NCBI RefSeq assembly: GCF_041320705.1
Contig: NZ_JBGGTQ010000005.1
Location: 310,001-374,000, forward strand
Reading direction: 5' to 3'
From: Kineococcus mangrovi
GTDB lineage: Bacteria; Actinomycetota; Actinomycetes; Actinomycetales; Kineococcaceae
Length of the DNA: 64,000 bases
The stretch's first letter is position 1; every line of letters begins with the position of its first letter. Both the position numbers and the translations under genes were made by a program. Under the pieces are notes generated by a model. That model worked only from the letters and a program-made list of their open reading frames with translations, did no database searches and had not been told where the DNA came from. Below are positions 55,861 to 63,650 of the stretch, one piece after another.

Positions 55861-56883
55861 GTGGGGAGCACCTCGAAGGTCCGCCGCCGGTGGCGGCGGT
55901 TGCAGTCCTGGCGGACGTCCTTCGACCCCTGGCGGTCCTTGGAGGAGGTGACCACCCGGCGACGGGTCCGCTTCCTCGGCCGGAACCCGGCGCACCTGCT
56001 GCTGCGGGTCGTGCGGCGGGCGCTGGAGGTCCGCGTCGCCGGGCTGGCCGCGGAGATCGGGTACTACCTCGTGGTGTCGCTGCTGCCGTTGATCACCATG
56101 CTGGGAGCCAGCTTCGGGGTGCTGCGCGAGGTGCTCGCGGACCGGACCGTCGACCGGATGCAGGAGAGCATCACCTCCGCGATGGAGGCGGTGTTCAGTC
56201 CGGGGGTCGCCGACGACCTCGCCGTCCCGCTGGTGCGGCAGTTGCTGCAGCAGCAGCAGTTCGGCCTCGCGATCGGGAGCGTCCTGGCGGCGCTCTGGTT
56301 GGGCAGCCGGGTGTTCCGGGCCGCGGTGCGCGCGCTCGGCGACGCCTACCGGACCCCGGAGCGGCGCAACGTCGTCGAGTTGTGGGCGCTGGGTTTCCTG
56401 TTCACCCTGGCCGCCGTCGTCGTGACGGCGGCGTTCCTGGTCCTGGCGGTCGTCGGGCCGCTGCTGGGCGGGGGACGCCGGCTCGCGGACAGCATCGGTG
56501 CCGGACCGGGTTTCGAGACGGCCTGGTCGCTCGGGCGCTGGCCCGTCCTCGTGGTGCTGGTCGTCGCGTTCCTGGGGTGGCTCTACACCGTCGGCCACAA
56601 CGCCGACACCCGGTGGCGGGACTCCCTACCCGGCGCCGTCCTCGCGACCGCGGGTCTGCTGGTGCTGGCGGCGGTCTTCCGCAACTACCTGGAGATCGCC
56701 GGCCCGCGCAGCCCAGACCTGCAGGGTGGTGGTCAGGCGCTGCAGGTGGTCGGCGAGTTCATCGGTTCCGCGCTGGCGGTCGTCCTGTTCGGCTGGCTGG
56801 CGAGCATCGTCGTCCTGACCGGTGGGGTGTTCAACGCGGAGTGGCAGGACGACGGGAGTGATCACGACGGGGAGCCCGGTTGA
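55861..56883 (+). CDS. YihY/BrkB-family inner membrane protein, second copy
   Basis: A 340-residue protein with six membrane helices and a basic N terminus. VRVAGLAAEIGYYLVVSLLPL is the family entry helix, and WLASIVVLTGGVFNAEW closes the core. Identity with the first copy (10.4-11.5 kb) is low by eye, so this is an old paralogue rather than a recent duplication. The GTG at 55861 has GGGGGGAGGG upstream. Confidence 0.88.
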   Translation: MGSTSKVRRRWRRLQSWRTSFDPWRSLEEVTTRRRVRFLGRNPAHLLLRVVRRALEVRVAGLAAEIGYYLVVSLLPLITMLGASFGVLREVLADRTVDRMQESITSAMEAVFSPGVADDLAVPLVRQLLQQQQFGLAIGSVLAALWLGSRVFRAAVRALGDAYRTPERRNVVELWALGFLFTLAAVVVTAAFLVLAVVGPLLGGGRRLADSIGAGPGFETAWSLGRWPVLVVLVVAFLGWLYTVGHNADTRWRDSLPGAVLATAGLLVLAAVFRNYLEIAGPRSPDLQGGGQALQVVGEFIGSALAVVLFGWLASIVVLTGGVFNAEWQDDGSDHDGEPG

Positions 56884-56953
56884 CCGGGTGGTACCGGCAC
56901 GGGAGTTCCCCGCGGGCTCGTCCCTGGGGACAGCGGAGGCCGGCGGGGTGACC

Positions 56954-58510
56954 TCAGCGCTGCCCGACACTGGTGGTCAGCAGGGCCCAACGGGCGGAAC
57001 GACCTGCTTCGTCGGGGTGGACCTCGTCCTGGATGAATTCGGGGTGGGCCTTGACGATGGCGGACCAGTCCATGACGTGCAGGTTGGGCCAGCGGCGAGT
57101 TGCGGCGTCCAGGCGGTCGTTGCGGGCGCGGAAGAAGCCGTTGGTGGACGGGTCCGTACCGTTGAAGCCGACGTTGTACCAGTAGACCGGCTTCCCAGCG
57201 GCCAGGTCCATGAAGTAGTCGATCTTCTGGTCGAAGTAGCCGTTGCCGACGGGCACGTGCCCGCTGGGGGCGGGTGCGACGTCCCCGGCGGGCCAGGACC
57301 TGGTGGGGAAGGGGGCCCTGTCGCGCAGGGAGTCGTTGGTGCCCAGGCCGACGACGAGGATGTCGCTGTCGGCGATGGCTCGGCGCAGGTCGACGGTGGG
57401 CAGGGGAGTGGACATGCCCGGCCAGGCAGAGCGGAAGGTCTGGTTCTGGATGAACGCCTGCATCTCATCGCTGGTGGAGCCGGGCCAGCCGAAGCAGGCG
57501 GTCCCGACCGCGGGGACCGTGGCGGGGACCACTTGAGCGGTCCCGCCGCACGCACCGTAGGTGATGGAGTCGCCGATGACCGCCATCCGCGGCAGGACGG
57601 TGGTGGTGGTGGCGCCGGTGGCGGCGTCCCAGGTGATGGACCCGCCCTGGAAGGTGCTGCGTTTGCCGCCGGGCACATCGAACTCGTCGCTGGTGGGGTA
57701 GCCCAGCTTGCCCCATTCGTAGCCCGCGCCGGCCCACGCGCCCTGGATGGCGCCACCCACCGCGTGAGCGCCGGTGGCCGGGGTCCAGTACACGGACCCG
57801 CCTTGGAAGTGCTGCACCCGCCCTCCCGCGCGAGGCAGGCTCGTCTGGCTGGTGAGGGGGTAGCCGAGGGAGGAGTTCTCCCAACCCGAGGCCGCCCACT
57901 TCTCGCGGATCGCGCCGGTGACGTCGTGCGCGCCGGTGGCCGGGCTCCAGTAGATCGACCCGCCCTCGAAGTGCTGGCCGCGCCCACCGCGGACGTCGAA
58001 CTCGTCGGTGGTGGGGAAACCGAGGGAGGAGTTCTCCCACGCCAGGCCCGCGTAGTGGTCGCGGATGGCGCCGGAGATGGTGTGCGAGCCGGTGACCTGG
58101 CTCCAGTACAACGAGCCGCCCCGGAAGGGTTGAGCTGTCCCGCCCTTGCTGACCGGCCCTTCGTTGCTCAGGCAGGGGCCCAGCCAGGACGCTCGTCCGC
58201 CGAGGGTGGAGTACTTGCGAGCGAAGTCGCCCGTCACCAGGCATCCGTTGGGTGGTGCCAGGAGGCGGGCTCGCGAGCTTGCCAGCGGGCTCTTGGTCGG
58301 AACGGGCGGGGCTGCGTCGTGGGTGTCCGCGCTCGGCGCGGCAGGAACCGACGGACTCGTGTCCGACGGGCTCTCGTTCGAGGGGCTCGCGGTCAGGGGG
58401 GCCGTGGTCAGCGGGGCCGTCGTGGAGGCGACTGCCGTGGTGCTCACGGACACGCTCACCAGGCTCAGCGTCGCAGTGGCGACGACGAGCGCCGCGCGGC
58501 GAAGGGACAC
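56954..58510 (-). CDS. Secreted LGFP-repeat protein with C-terminal SGNH hydrolase domain
   Basis: A 518-residue exported protein. The signal peptide MSLRRAALVVATATLSLVSV ends near VASTT. A Thr/Ser/Pro-rich linker follows, then four or five LGFP-type repeats of about 53 residues (WENSSLGFPTTDEF, WENSSLGYPLTSQ, YEWGKLGYPTSDEF, each with GGSIYWSPATGAH). The C-terminal ~200 residues are an SGNH hydrolase with GDSITYGACG, GLGTND and a final DEVHPD. LGFP repeats bind the cell wall, so it may be a surface esterase. The start is GTG 58510; GTGs at 58516 and 58585 are possible. Confidence 0.9.
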   Translation of the reverse strand: MSLRRAALVVATATLSLVSVSVSTTAVASTTAPLTTAPLTASPSNESPSDTSPSVPAAPSADTHDAAPPVPTKSPLASSRARLLAPPNGCLVTGDFARKYSTLGGRASWLGPCLSNEGPVSKGGTAQPFRGGSLYWSQVTGSHTISGAIRDHYAGLAWENSSLGFPTTDEFDVRGGRGQHFEGGSIYWSPATGAHDVTGAIREKWAASGWENSSLGYPLTSQTSLPRAGGRVQHFQGGSVYWTPATGAHAVGGAIQGAWAGAGYEWGKLGYPTSDEFDVPGGKRSTFQGGSITWDAATGATTTTVLPRMAVIGDSITYGACGGTAQVVPATVPAVGTACFGWPGSTSDEMQAFIQNQTFRSAWPGMSTPLPTVDLRRAIADSDILVVGLGTNDSLRDRAPFPTRSWPAGDVAPAPSGHVPVGNGYFDQKIDYFMDLAAGKPVYWYNVGFNGTDPSTNGFFRARNDRLDAATRRWPNLHVMDWSAIVKAHPEFIQDEVHPDEAGRSARWALLTTSVGQR

Positions 58511-58672
58511 ACCCACCGATCGACCGGTCAGGCGCGCGAGCCAGCACAGGATCGGCCGGACGGGTGATCTTCCTCGGGCGCTCACCCGTCTGGACCAGTG
58601 CCGCCTCAAGGTGCGCCGCGGTGCTCGCCGGACAGGACCAGGGTCCGGGACCGAGCGCCGACGACGGCCGTC

Positions 58673-58953
58673 GGCGGCGGAGAGCGTGCAGGTCCCAGCT
58701 CGGTCGACCGCGGCAAGGGCGGCACGAAGCCTCCGCTGCACGTGGGAGTCGCCGGCGCCGACTGCTGCGACTCACCGCTGCTGGCCCCCACGCTGGCCGG
58801 GTTGAGCTCGCTGCGCCCGCTGCCGAAGCAGGTCACGGTGCACTTGGACGCCGGGTACGACCCCCAGGACACCCGGGCACTGCTCGCCGAGCGGGGGCTG
58901 GGTGGGTGCCTCGCGAGGAAGGGATCGAGGCCCCGGTCCAGGTCGCGAAGCAG
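58673..58953 (+). pseudogene. IS5-family transposase remnant
   Basis: The + frame reads VDRGKGGTKPPLHV, GADCCDSPLLAPTL and VTVHLDAGYDPQDTRALLAERGL, which match the internal DDE region of IS5-type transposases. Both ends are missing, and the frame shifts near 58920: IEAPVQVAKQ continues in the next frame. It stops abruptly at the edge of the IS1380-type fragment. Confidence 0.75.
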
Positions 58954-59297
58954 TACAGGTGCGGCTGCTGACGCAGGACGGCTAGGTCGCTGATCGCCTC
59001 ACCGCCGTCGGCGAGCAGGACCGCCAGGTCGGTGAGGACCTGGCCGGGGTCGTGGCCGGCGCGGCGGGCGCGGGTGGCGGCGAGGACGTCACTGGACGCT
59101 GCGGTCAGGCCGGTGGCGTCGGCGACCTGGGCCAGCAAGAGGGTCCCGGCGTGGGAGACGACCCCGGTCCCGCCGGTGGTGACCCTCACCGGGGGGCGAT
59201 GCTGGTGGGCGGTCCGAACTCGGCGTCGGCGGCGGATCTTGCGGGTGGGACGGGATCGGGACGGCCTTGTAGTCTGCACCTGCGGAGTGCCTTTCAC
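58954..59297 (-). pseudogene. IS1380-family transposase N-terminal remnant
   Basis: The minus-strand frame reads TGGTGVVSHAGTLLLAQVADATGLTA, split here as TGGTGVVSHAG, LLLAQVADATGL and DPGQVLTDLAVLLADGGEAI, then ISDLAVLRQQPHL, the conserved N terminus of IS1380 transposases. Homology stops at 58954, where the next bases belong to the IS5-type fragment. The catalytic domain is gone. The 240 bp upstream (to 59537) may hold its terminal repeat; no gene is seen there. Confidence 0.75.
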
Positions 59298-59525
59298 GTA
59301 CTGCGGATGTGGACCTTCGACAAGCCCACGATCCTATGCGAGACAGGCACTTCCGTGCGTTCGGGACCCTCAGTGACGAAGGGTTACTGGAAGATCCGGG
59401 CTAGCAGGCGGCTTGGACTGCCTCTTCGACGTCCTCGACGCGGCACGCTGCTTGGGTAGCCGTCCAGCGATCTTGGCAGGCGACGCGTGACGCCGGACTG
59501 GAGGCCGGGTGTCGGAGGGGTGCGG

Positions 59526-59531
59526 CACGAT
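59526..59531 (+). promoter_or_regulatory. Candidate -10 box CACGAT of the YunG-like gene
   Basis: CACGAT lies exactly 6 nt before the ATG at 59538. It is a weaker match than the TANNNT boxes. Confidence 0.3.
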
Positions 59532-59537
59532 GCCCTC

Positions 59538-59951
59538 ATGGCTGCCACGGTGACGCTGACCCTGAGCGCGATAGAGGCGGCGGTGCGCTGCTCGTGGGGG
59601 CCGGACACCGTCTTCGCCTCCCCGGAGTACATGGCCCGCGGCGGCGGGCAGCCCTCACGTGGTCAGTGCGGCACGACCGCCCTGGTCGTGCAGGAGCTGC
59701 TGGGCGGGGACCTGATGGTCGCCGACGTGGAGCACGAGGGCCGCGTGGAGGGTGTGCACTACTGGAACGTGAGCGTCGGGGGGATCGAGCTGGACCTGAC
59801 CGGTGACCAGTTCGCCGCTGGTGAGGCGTTGGTCAACGCCCGCCGCGTCACCATGCGCCGCAACCCCGCCGGGGCGGGGGAGGTGCCGTTCCAGGTGCTG
59901 CGGGGCAGAGTCGCCGCCGCGTTGCGGGCCCAGGTCGCGGCGGCGTCCTGA
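59538..59951 (+). CDS. YunG-like protein, 137 aa
   Basis: The conserved core is SRGQCGTTALVVQELLGG, VHYWNVSVGG and IELDLTGDQF, which resembles the YunG family (small cytoplasmic proteins with a papain-like fold containing a conserved Cys and His). A protease-like or transglutaminase-like role is possible but unproven. The ATG at 59538 was preferred to an upstream one at 59487. It lies directly beside the transposase remnants. Confidence 0.7.
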   Translation: MAATVTLTLSAIEAAVRCSWGPDTVFASPEYMARGGGQPSRGQCGTTALVVQELLGGDLMVADVEHEGRVEGVHYWNVSVGGIELDLTGDQFAAGEALVNARRVTMRRNPAGAGEVPFQVLRGRVAAALRAQVAAAS

Positions 59952-60005
59952 CGGGGACAGGGCGCCGACGGTCCTGGTACCAGGTCGGCCCCTGCGCCAG
60001 GACAG

Positions 60006-60455
60006 TCATGGATCAACCGCGCCGCGGTGTCGCAGCGCCATCGGGGTGAGCAGGTTGTGCAGCATCTGCTGGTGCTCAGGGTGCGCCCACGTGAGCTGCG
60101 ACAGCTCGCCGGCGCTGAACCAGGCCAGCCGTTCGTGCTCGGCGGGCAGCAGGTTGGCGGGTTCTCCGTGCCACGCTGTGACGTGCCAGGTGCGCAGGCG
60201 CACGTCGGGCTGAGGGCCGTCCGGGGCGCCGGTCGGCAAGATCAGCTCCGAAATGGGAGTGCCAGTGACGCCGGCGACGTCGATGCCGAGTTCTTCGCCC
60301 AGTTCCCGGCGCAGGGCGTGGAGTTCATCCTCGTCTGGTTCGACGTGGCCACCGGGTAGGGCCCAGGTGCTGGGGTAGGCGCGGCGGGTCGCGCTGCGCA
60401 GGGTCAGGAGAACCCGTTCATCGGTGATGAGGATCCCGGCGACCACGGTCTGCAC
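60006..60455 (-). CDS. Nudix hydrolase, MutT-like
   Basis: A 149-residue protein with the Nudix box GGHVEPDEDELHALRRELGE then ELGI, with all metal Glu residues. The order of QTVVAGILITDERVLLTLRS and TWALPGGH is typical of MutT/NTP-cleaving enzymes. It is independent of the Nudix gene at 16.8 kb. The GTG at 60455 is the only good start; the upstream 285 bp hold repeats rather than a gene. Confidence 0.9.
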   Translation of the reverse strand: MQTVVAGILITDERVLLTLRSATRRAYPSTWALPGGHVEPDEDELHALRRELGEELGIDVAGVTGTPISELILPTGAPDGPQPDVRLRTWHVTAWHGEPANLLPAEHERLAWFSAGELSQLTWAHPEHQQMLHNLLTPMALRHRGAVDP

Positions 60456-60511
60456 GGCGCCCAGCCAAGCAGGTCACCTCCGGTGGCTTCACTCCGAGCC
60501 CGGTGCCCCGG

Positions 60512-60593
60512 TGGGACGAGTAGCTGGGACGTTGGGACGTCTTGAGTCGGACGTGGGACAGGTTCACTGGGATTGGGACATCTTCACTGGGAC
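60512..60593. repeat. Six TGGGAC repeats, possible IS terminus
   Basis: TGGGAC occurs at 60512, 60525, 60533, 60554, 60574 and 60588, and TTCACTGGGA occurs twice 20 bp apart (60563 and 60583). Clusters of short repeats ending in TGTCCC are typical of IS21- or IS481-type transposon ends. Confidence 0.4.
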
Positions 60594-60722
60594 AGGACAA
60601 CGACGTTGCTGTGGGGAAGACCCCTTCGGCGCCCTAGTTGTCATAATGAAGATTATCGGTACGCTCGAGCGAGTGGCGGAACGACCGGGAACGAGTATCT
60701 CGACACCGGCACCCGAGCCCCG

Positions 60723-61013
<291 letters not shown>

Positions 61014-61183
61014 CGAGTCGGCCGCCACACAGACGCGCACCGAGGCGTTCCAGTGGTTGAACCCGGTCCGGCCTCGGGCGACCAGCGGACGAAGTCGGCG
61101 CCTCCTCGCGTTCCGCATAACGACGGATATGCGGAGACGACGAGCAGTACTCCCCCAAAGCCATTGCAGCGCAACGGATCTGG

Positions 61184-61213
61184 TTGACACGGCACTCCCC
61201 CGCCGAGTACGAT
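61184..61213 (+). promoter_or_regulatory. Consensus promoter TTGACA-N18-TACGAT of the recombinase gene
   Basis: TTGACA (61184-61189) and TACGAT (61208-61213) are separated by 18 nt, and the ATG follows 6 nt after the -10 box. It is the only promoter in the window with a perfect -35 hexamer and a good -10 box at a start codon. Confidence 0.6.
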
Positions 61214-61219
61214 CCTGAC

Positions 61220-62245
61220 ATGGCTCCCCTGAACCCCGGGGTTCTCGAGTCCCTCACCACTTCCTCCAGCCTGTCGACCGCCGTCCAGGCCTACGAAGTG
61301 GTTCGGCTCCCCCGCAAGGACTCCCCCAACACCCTCGCCGCGCGCGCCCGCGACGTGGCTGGGATCACGCCGCGCCTGGCGGTGGCCGTCGGGACCGGCG
61401 ACCCCCTCGTCGGCGACCTCACGACACCCGCCCTGCGCGCAGCCTTCGCGGACTTCTCCGTGGACCACGCCCGCAGTTCCATCGCGCGCTGCTGGTCGAC
61501 GTGGAACGGCCTGTGCGGTTTCCTGGTCGCCGAGGACGTCCTGCCGGGGAACCCGATGGCCGGGGTCCACCGGCCCCGTCCGCTCGACCAGGGTCCGAAA
61601 CCGTTGCGCGGCAACGACACGCCCGAGGTGCTGCTCGACGCGGTCGCGGCGGGCCGGCAGGCGCGCGATCCCTGGCCCGAACGTGACCTGGCGGTCGTGG
61701 CGACCTTGCTGGTGACGGGCATCCGCAGTGCCGAACTCGTGGGACTGCGGATCGGCGACCTCGCCGGGACCGCCGGGGAACAGCGGATCCGGGTGCGCGG
61801 CAAGGGCGGGGCCGAACGCAGCCTGCCCGTCGAGGAGGCGCTGGGAGAACTCCTGGAGCGGTACCTGGCGGGCCGGGCCCGACGGTTCCCGGCGGTCCGG
61901 GGGCTGCGCCTGGATGCACCGCTGTTCGTCGACACCCGGGGCCGGGAACTGTCCCGGCACCAGCTGCAGTACCTCGTCGAGCAGTGCTACCGGGCTGCCG
62001 GGGTCAGCGACCGCGTCCAGCGCGGCGCCCTCGTGCACGCGCTGCGGCACACCTTCGCCACCCGCGTCGTGGCCGGCGGGGCCAGCGCGGTCGAGGTGAT
62101 GCGTCTGCTCGGTCACCGCAGCCTGGCCACCTCGCAGCAGTACGTCGACGCCGGGGCCGACGAGCTGCGCGCGGCGGCGGCGGCCAGCCGCTCCTATGCG
62201 GCCCTGCGGACACTGGCCACCGGACCCGCTGACCCGCGACCGTGA
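61220..62245 (+). CDS. Tyrosine site-specific recombinase (XerC/phage integrase family)
   Basis: A 341-residue recombinase. The N-terminal SAM-like DNA-binding domain covers about residues 15-115. The catalytic residues are Arg169 (TGIRSAEL), Lys195 (RGKGGAER), His273 and Arg276 (HALRHTFATR), His299 (LLGHRSLAT) and Tyr308 (QQYVDAG), all intact. It could integrate or resolve an element, or be a Xer-like housekeeping protein with low similarity. The nearby repeats and transposase remnants favour mobility, but no att repeats or partner genes are seen. Confidence 0.88.
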   Translation: MAPLNPGVLESLTTSSSLSTAVQAYEVVRLPRKDSPNTLAARARDVAGITPRLAVAVGTGDPLVGDLTTPALRAAFADFSVDHARSSIARCWSTWNGLCGFLVAEDVLPGNPMAGVHRPRPLDQGPKPLRGNDTPEVLLDAVAAGRQARDPWPERDLAVVATLLVTGIRSAELVGLRIGDLAGTAGEQRIRVRGKGGAERSLPVEEALGELLERYLAGRARRFPAVRGLRLDAPLFVDTRGRELSRHQLQYLVEQCYRAAGVSDRVQRGALVHALRHTFATRVVAGGASAVEVMRLLGHRSLATSQQYVDAGADELRAAAAASRSYAALRTLATGPADPRP

Positions 62246-62251
62246 CATGAT
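62246..62251 (+). promoter_or_regulatory. Candidate -10 box CATGAT
   Basis: CATGAT lies exactly 6 nt before the ATG at 62258 and directly after the recombinase stop codon. Confidence 0.3.
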
Positions 62252-62257
62252 CCGGGC

Positions 62258-62728
62258 ATGGCGACGACGCGGCGGACGCACTGCGCGAACAAGATGCCCT
62301 GGCCTGCGGGGAACCACCGCAGCCTGGAGCGCTTCCTCGACGACGCGGAGCGGGCCGGCACGCTCGACGTCATCGCCGACCACCCGCAGGCGGCGACGGT
62401 GCTGGCCTTCGCCCCGCACGGCCTGGACGCCGAGACCGTCGGGACCGTCCTGCGCTTCGCGGAGTCACCCGAGCAGGGGCAGGCGTTCCCGGCGGCCTGG
62501 CAGCACTGGCTGCAGGCCACCGAGGGCACCTACGAGGACCGGGCGGCCGCGGCGGCCGGTTTCGCGCAGTTCGCCGAGGCCGTCGACCACGACCACTGGG
62601 AGGCTCGGGGGGACGCTGCCGTGGAGGACACGCTCACGGGCTTCATCGACGCCGTCGTCGCCCGCGAGGACGGTACGAGCCCGCGGGAGGCGCTCGACGC
62701 CGCCACGGGCGTCACGACCGGGGACTGA
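62258..62728 (+). CDS. Hypothetical protein, 156 aa
   Basis: I do not recognise a family. The product is acidic, mostly helical and Ala/Glu/Asp-rich, with GNHRSLERFLDDAERAGTL near the start and no signal peptide or membrane helix. Codon use matches neighbouring genes. It starts 12 nt after the recombinase stop and may be expressed with it or from the CATGAT box. Confidence 0.65.
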   Translation: MATTRRTHCANKMPWPAGNHRSLERFLDDAERAGTLDVIADHPQAATVLAFAPHGLDAETVGTVLRFAESPEQGQAFPAAWQHWLQATEGTYEDRAAAAAGFAQFAEAVDHDHWEARGDAAVEDTLTGFIDAVVAREDGTSPREALDAATGVTTGD

Positions 62729-62753
62729 GACAGCCTCCGGGGGGTCGCGCACG

Positions 62754-63077
62754 TCAGCCCCGGCGGTCCCGCTGGTAGGTGGTCCACGCCGCCGTGCACC
62801 GCTCGCAGCGGCACCGCAGGTTGCGGTAGCCGTTGGCCGAGCCGTGTCGGGGGTCCTGGAGATCGGCCCGGAACGCCGCGGCGCGGTCGACGGCCGAGGG
62901 GCGGGCGGCGCCCGGGGCCAGGCCCAGCTCGGCCCGCCAGAGGCGGATCGTCGGGTGGCTCACGCCGAGCAGGCGCCCCGCCTCCTGCTGCGGCAGGTCC
63001 GCCGTGGCCTCGACCGCCGCGCGCCAGCTCGCGTGCCCGGAACGGCGGGCGATCTCGTCTCGGTCGTGTCGGGGCAC
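62754..63077 (-). CDS. Helix-turn-helix protein with C-terminal Cys cluster, 107 aa
   Basis: An N-terminal helix-turn-helix is visible in TADLPQQEAGRLLGVSHPTIRLWRAE. The C terminus is GYRNLRCRCERCTAAW, a C-x-C-x2-C cluster that resembles short zinc or basic modules in actinobacterial and phage DNA-binding proteins. GTG at 63077 is exactly 6 nt after TAGGGT on the same strand. The target is unknown. Confidence 0.75.
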   Translation of the reverse strand: MPRHDRDEIARRSGHASWRAAVEATADLPQQEAGRLLGVSHPTIRLWRAELGLAPGAARPSAVDRAAAFRADLQDPRHGSANGYRNLRCRCERCTAAWTTYQRDRRG

Positions 63078-63083
63078 CGGGGC

Positions 63084-63089
63084 ACCCTA
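63084..63089 (-). promoter_or_regulatory. -10 box TAGGGT of the helix-turn-helix gene
   Basis: TAGGGT on the minus strand lies exactly 6 nt before the GTG at 63077. Confidence 0.5.
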
Positions 63090-63114
63090 CGGCCCACCTG
63101 ACGGCACCCCCTCC

Positions 63115-63555
63115 TCAGCGCGGCGGCGCCTCCCCCAGCGCCCGGCGCGACACCTGCAGCGCCTCGCGGAACGTCTCGCGCTCCCGGACCTCCAGGCCGC
63201 GCACCATCTCGTCCTCGATCTGCGCCACGGGGTCGCGCAGCTCGTCCAGGACGCGCTGGGCCAGCGGGGTCAAGGTCAGCAGCATCCGGCGCCGGGACCG
63301 CTCGTCGACCTCCCGCGACACGTGCCCCTTGGCCTCGAGGTCGACGACCATCTGCGCCATCGTCTGGGCCCGGACGAAGGAGTTGCGCGCCAGGTCGGCC
63401 GAGGTCATGCCCGGGTGCCGCTCCAGGACGGTCAGAGCCGTGTACTGCAGCGACGTCAGACCGTGCTCGCCGGTGACGGCGTCGAGCCGGGTCCGGATGG
63501 CGAGCTCGACCTGCTTGATGAGGTACAGCAGGGTCACGTCGGTCTGGCTGGTCAC
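63115..63555 (-). CDS. MarR-family transcriptional regulator
   Basis: A 146-residue winged-helix repressor. LTSLQYTALTVLERHPGMTSADLA begins the DNA-binding region, SFVRAQTMAQMVVDLEAKGHV is the recognition helix, and VDERSRRRMLLTLTPLAQ forms the wing. The terminal helices give the dimer. GTG at 63555 was preferred because GGATGG precedes it; GTG 63573 is also possible. A hairpin terminator and a triple TGATCG repeat lie upstream. Confidence 0.9.
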   Translation of the reverse strand: MTSQTDVTLLYLIKQVELAIRTRLDAVTGEHGLTSLQYTALTVLERHPGMTSADLARNSFVRAQTMAQMVVDLEAKGHVSREVDERSRRRMLLTLTPLAQRVLDELRDPVAQIEDEMVRGLEVRERETFREALQVSRRALGEAPPR

Positions 63556-63583
63556 CCGCCCATCCAACAGCACGGCCCGGCCC

Positions 63584-63619
63584 CGGTGCGGCCCAGCACC
63601 CGGCGGCCGGGCCGCACCG
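63584..63619 (-). terminator. Hairpin terminator after the MaoC-type gene
   Basis: An 11-bp perfect stem (63584-63594 with 63609-63619), 14-nt loop, lies between two genes on the minus strand. Confidence 0.6.
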
Positions 63620-63650
63620 ACGCGATCAGGCGATCACGCGATCACGGGAC

